Source: Anarhynchus alexandrinus (Eukaryota > Chordata > Aves > Charadriiformes > Charadriidae). Taken from it: a stretch of DNA of 64,000 nt. The stretch is from contig VUYV01000519.1 in assembly GCA_008711295.1 (NCBI GenBank), positions 248,001 through 312,000 of the forward strand. The letters run 5' to 3'. This document shows, piece by piece, positions 60,436-64,000 of the stretch (position 1 is the stretch's first letter; each line of letters opens with the position of its first letter). Made by a program: the position numbers and the translations under genes. The notes beneath the pieces are model-generated. The model was not told the DNA's origin. It saw nothing but the letters and a program-made list of their open reading frames with translations, and searched no databases.

Positions 60436-63400
60436 GTGAGCCTCTCCACCTGCTGCCAGCGGGCCAGGCCACGCAGAACGCGTGCATGTAGCTTCCCTCT
60501 ACGCAGAAGGCTTTGCCTCGGGCGCGGCTGGCTTCTGTTTGCAACAAGAATTAGTGGGAAAAAGAAATCTTAGCAAGTCAGTCCTGAATAACATTTAAAA
60601 AACTTACAGAGACTACAAAAGGACCTTGCAGATAATCTGTGATAGTTTTTGTGTACATAAATAGAGACGTCTTAGGTCTTACACTTGGAAGAGAGTGGTT
60701 TGTATCCTGCTCGTACTCTTTTCAAGAAGCTTCATGTTTTTGATGCAGAGCTATATATAACTTATGTATGCACTGGACACACGGTTCTTTTTTTCAGGGA
60801 TGGGCAAACTCCAGGAAGTGGGAGAATATGTTTGGCAACCTACATTTTCAGAAAAGAAATGTCAGGTGCCAGGACCTTCTCAAATCCAGAGCTAAGGCCA
60901 AACTACGAGTGAAGCTGTTGAATACATTTGATCATATTGTTTCATATATGATGGTGTTAATGTATGTAAACTTGTGTGAAGATTCACAGCCCAGTGCACT
61001 TACTGCTCTTTTTTTTTTTTGCTTATGTAAGTGATTTCATGTATTTCTTTAAGTTATCTGGATCCTCTGAGCCATTCTTGTGTCTTTGACTCACTGTAGG
61101 ATTTACACAATACTGGTGACAAAACCTTGTCCTAAGCATAAAGCTTGCATGAAATATTTCCTCCCTGAGGTGAAAGCAATTAACTTTTTTCTAAAAATGT
61201 CCCACTTACAGAAGTTAAATTTATGTATTTATTTATTTAAATGTATTGCATCCTAGGTGCCCACACTTTGCTTTGGCAGAGGGAAATGCAGTGGCCTCTG
61301 AAGACAGTCCACCTAGCAGCTTTTAGGAGGGAGCAGCAGCCTCCCTGGCTGAAGCAATTTGAAATTCTGCCCATTTATACAAATTCAAAGCAAAAGTTTG
61401 AAGTATTTAGGAACCTTTCACTACCCCTTTGGCATCTAACTGAACAGTTATTTTTTGGGATGAGCACATGTAATTTTTGCCGTGCTGGATACTCAGCTAA
61501 ATGGAAAAAGAGAGTGATCCAGATGTTTAGCTGCACCTTGGGCAACTGTTTTAGCAACACTTGTGAAATGCTGATATGCTTGAAGATACAGAAGACAGTG
61601 ATAAAGAGCACCTCTGCAACATAAAAAATTAAAGCTTTGCTCTCTGAGATGTAAGCAGAACACTGCCTTGCATTCTGCATATAGCATATCCATCTGCTTT
61701 GGGATGACGTCTAGAATTTCCAGTGAATATTGGTTTGCTTACTGTGTAGTATTAACTAGCATTTTTATCGTACAGAAATAGCAGCTGAGCATCTGATAGA
61801 GGAGCACCTAGGAAATAAATGTGTATATATGTATTTTATTTTTATGTATATAGTATGTACGTACACACACACAAAAATTGCATGTAACCCATTTTGGCCA
61901 AATCCACCTTAGGTATCAATAGAATATGTTTAACCCTGAGATATTCCTGTGAAAAATCAGTAAATTTATGACAGCGTTATGTTTGTCCCAGCTTAGTCTC
62001 ATTGAGTTGCTGAGATGAAATTACCCAAAGCTCTTTTGCAAGTGGAGGGAAGTGAGCTCTCTGCACGTGACCACAACCTCTCCACCAGGGAAAGGAAACC
62101 AGGCTCACTAAAGAAAGCTCAGCTCCATCACCCCGAATGAACGTGGAGCCAGAAGGGAACCTCTCAAATGTTCACTATTACTGCTCTAACGTTTCAGTCA
62201 CCAGGAGGAGGGAGAAGGTTTTGGTATATTACTGGAAGCTATCCATTTAATGAACTGTACTGATAATGTGGCTTATATTCCACATGGCAACTAAATTAGT
62301 TTCTGAGTTTATATTCACAGTAATGACGTTTATTTAATTAGGTTATAAAATTGAACTTATTAATCAGGCACTAGAAAAGATGGGGTTTGAACAAGCTTTT
62401 GAGCTATTTTAGTGTCTAGGATACTGTTTTAGTGATGACTTTAATATTGTCTTAAAAATCTGATGCAATGAATTATGGAGGCTGAGAGAACACAATCACT
62501 GCTGTAATATTTTAATAAAGCAGTTCACATTATACTGAAGGCATGTAAACTGACCTATTTCTGTGAAAGCCACTCTTCTGACACTTGGTTTGATAGGCTA
62601 ATAAAAAGAAGGGACATATTATAGGCTTTTAGACCTTATATTTCAGGAGACTGAAATGTAAGGGGTAAGACAGTACACATTTCTTCATAGGAAATTTTGA
62701 TCCTTACATGGATTCATGTATTCTTCTTATGATAAAGGGTATGAAACAAAATAAATTGCTATACGTAAGTCATCATGAAACAGAGCAGTAAAAATTTAGA
62801 AGGTTATCAGGTTATGAAGTTGATGGTTATAGTCTCAAAGTATACCACTAACTGGGAACATTACAAGTACAGACAGTACAAGTCTCATTGCCACCTGGAA
62901 TTCTTTTAAGTTATACAATGCTTATCGTACGTCATTTAAAGGGGAAGGAATGACGAATGCTCAATTAATTGTAAAATCAAAACCACATCTGACTATTTCA
63001 GTATGCTGATATGAATGATCTTCATGGCTGCATAATTCATTTTAAGATGAAATAGCCAGTTGTGCAATAAACCAGTTCTTAAGGATGGGCCAGTTCTGCT
63101 AAGACTGTTTCATCCTGAGCCAGGTGGGAAGACTGAGGCCAGTTAAATCCATTGAAAACCATGGGATGTGGTCACAGTGTTTGAATCTTAAAGTGATTCA
63201 AAGTGGAAGTGACTGCGAATAAGCACCAGGGTGGTTGAGGAACCCTAGCCAGACTGGTAGGGGATTTCAAATACTGGTATGGATTCTGCAGCACCCAGCT
63301 CCAGTGAACCTTAACCTCCCTGAAGGTAAGTTAATGGGCTGCGGGCTGGGCAGGTTTGGCAGCCTAGGATGCACACGCTTGCTTAGTTCAGGGCACTCCC

Positions 63401-64000
63401 TCCTCTTTTCTGCTGAATTTGGCTGCTGGTGCAAAATAAGGCAACTCCTGGAATGGCTGAAGGGTGCAGCCCACCTCCTGGTCCTCCAGAAGGAAGGTGC
63501 AAAGGTGAAAAAACTCTCTGGGATTCCAGCTGACCCCAAATCACAAAGCCAAAGCCATGCCCTGGCCTGATCTCTGCTCGTAGCCAGTGAGCAGAATGCG
63601 ATGGAGAAGAAAACATGCAGAGGAGTTTTAGCAGGGGGACTTCAGCTGGCCTCGTACCTTCTTTGTGCCAGGCAGCTACTGTGAGTGGTCCTAGGACATA
63701 GTGATGAGTCTATGAAAGCCAAAACAGGCCCTTTGTCTCCAAATAACTCTGTTCTTTCAGTTTTATTTTTTTTAGAGACTGTACAAGTAAACTCAGCATG
63801 ACTGAACAGAGCTTGCTTTTTTAGTAGTGAAGGCCAACACACTGTTCTGAAATCACAGTGAATATCAAATACCTGACAAATTGATGGTGTCTCCAGATGC
63901 TGAGAAGAAATGATGCAGTGGAGCATAGATTATCTGATAAATATCTAGATCGATCCCAAATGGTCCCAAAGGAGGAATGTGGTCTAGCTTATGAGGACTT
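60436..64000. other. Noncoding DNA to window end
   Basis: No exon recognised. The stretch 62240-62560 is AT-rich with TAAT motifs. The last kilobase (63230-63640) is slightly richer in G+C, with open stretches on both strands but no recognisable product. Confidence 0.45.
61821..61874. repeat. TA/TG/CA-rich low-complexity patch
   Basis: Imperfect GTATAT runs are followed by (AC)n ending at 61873, a decayed dinucleotide microsatellite. Confidence 0.8.

Overview
This window is noncoding-rich, AT-rich vertebrate nuclear DNA, almost certainly from a bird. The best organism marker is a near-consensus 3' end of a CR1 LINE at 7610-7727, which ends in the repeated ATTCTATGAT tail typical of avian CR1. 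An older CR1 remnant lies at 45897-46175. There are no bacterial-style operons, no rRNA or tRNA genes and no CRISPR arrays. The open reading frames are short and mostly chance.

Only one protein-coding exon can be recognised with confidence. It lies on the minus strand at 21705-21857 (153 nt, phase 1 at both ends) and encodes the N-terminal region of a phosphatase and actin regulator, best matching PHACTR1. No other PHACTR exon was found. The window is therefore read as the interior of a long-intron PHACTR gene transcribed right to left, with intron on both sides of the exon. The exon has a strong donor, a pyrimidine tract of about 60 nt, and an AG-free zone of about 97 nt. A perfect TACTAAC branch-point match lies 133 nt upstream. 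Together these features suggest regulated (cassette) splicing.

On the 3' side of that exon, in minus-strand terms, are two CpG islands. The small one (17320-17570) contains both perfect halves of a REST/NRSF (RE1) element at an expanded spacing. It is followed by a consensus plus-strand splice donor. The larger one (19380-20475) is interrupted by a 193-nt assembly gap flanked by C-runs and a GA repeat. These islands are candidate intragenic or antisense promoters. A possible extra minus-strand exon (18506-18720) lies between them.

Elsewhere the window has several blocks that stand out from the AT-rich background: a CpG-bearing LTR-like stretch (321-850); a CpG-rich block next to a TAAT-rich block (8930-10130); a consensus CTCF motif beside an unidentified GC-rich segment (28042-29100); a CpG-bearing open stretch (42179-42600); a hAT-like transposon terminus (48223); and a stretch resembling conserved noncoding sequence (59470-60250) that runs into a TATA-type promoter candidate with CRE and AP-1 motifs (60211-60264) and a possible first exon. 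The remaining sequence shows only simple repeats and no feature I can support.

Limits: no alignment or database search was possible. Conservation, transcript and repeat-family claims are recognition from memory and motif reading, and are marked as such.
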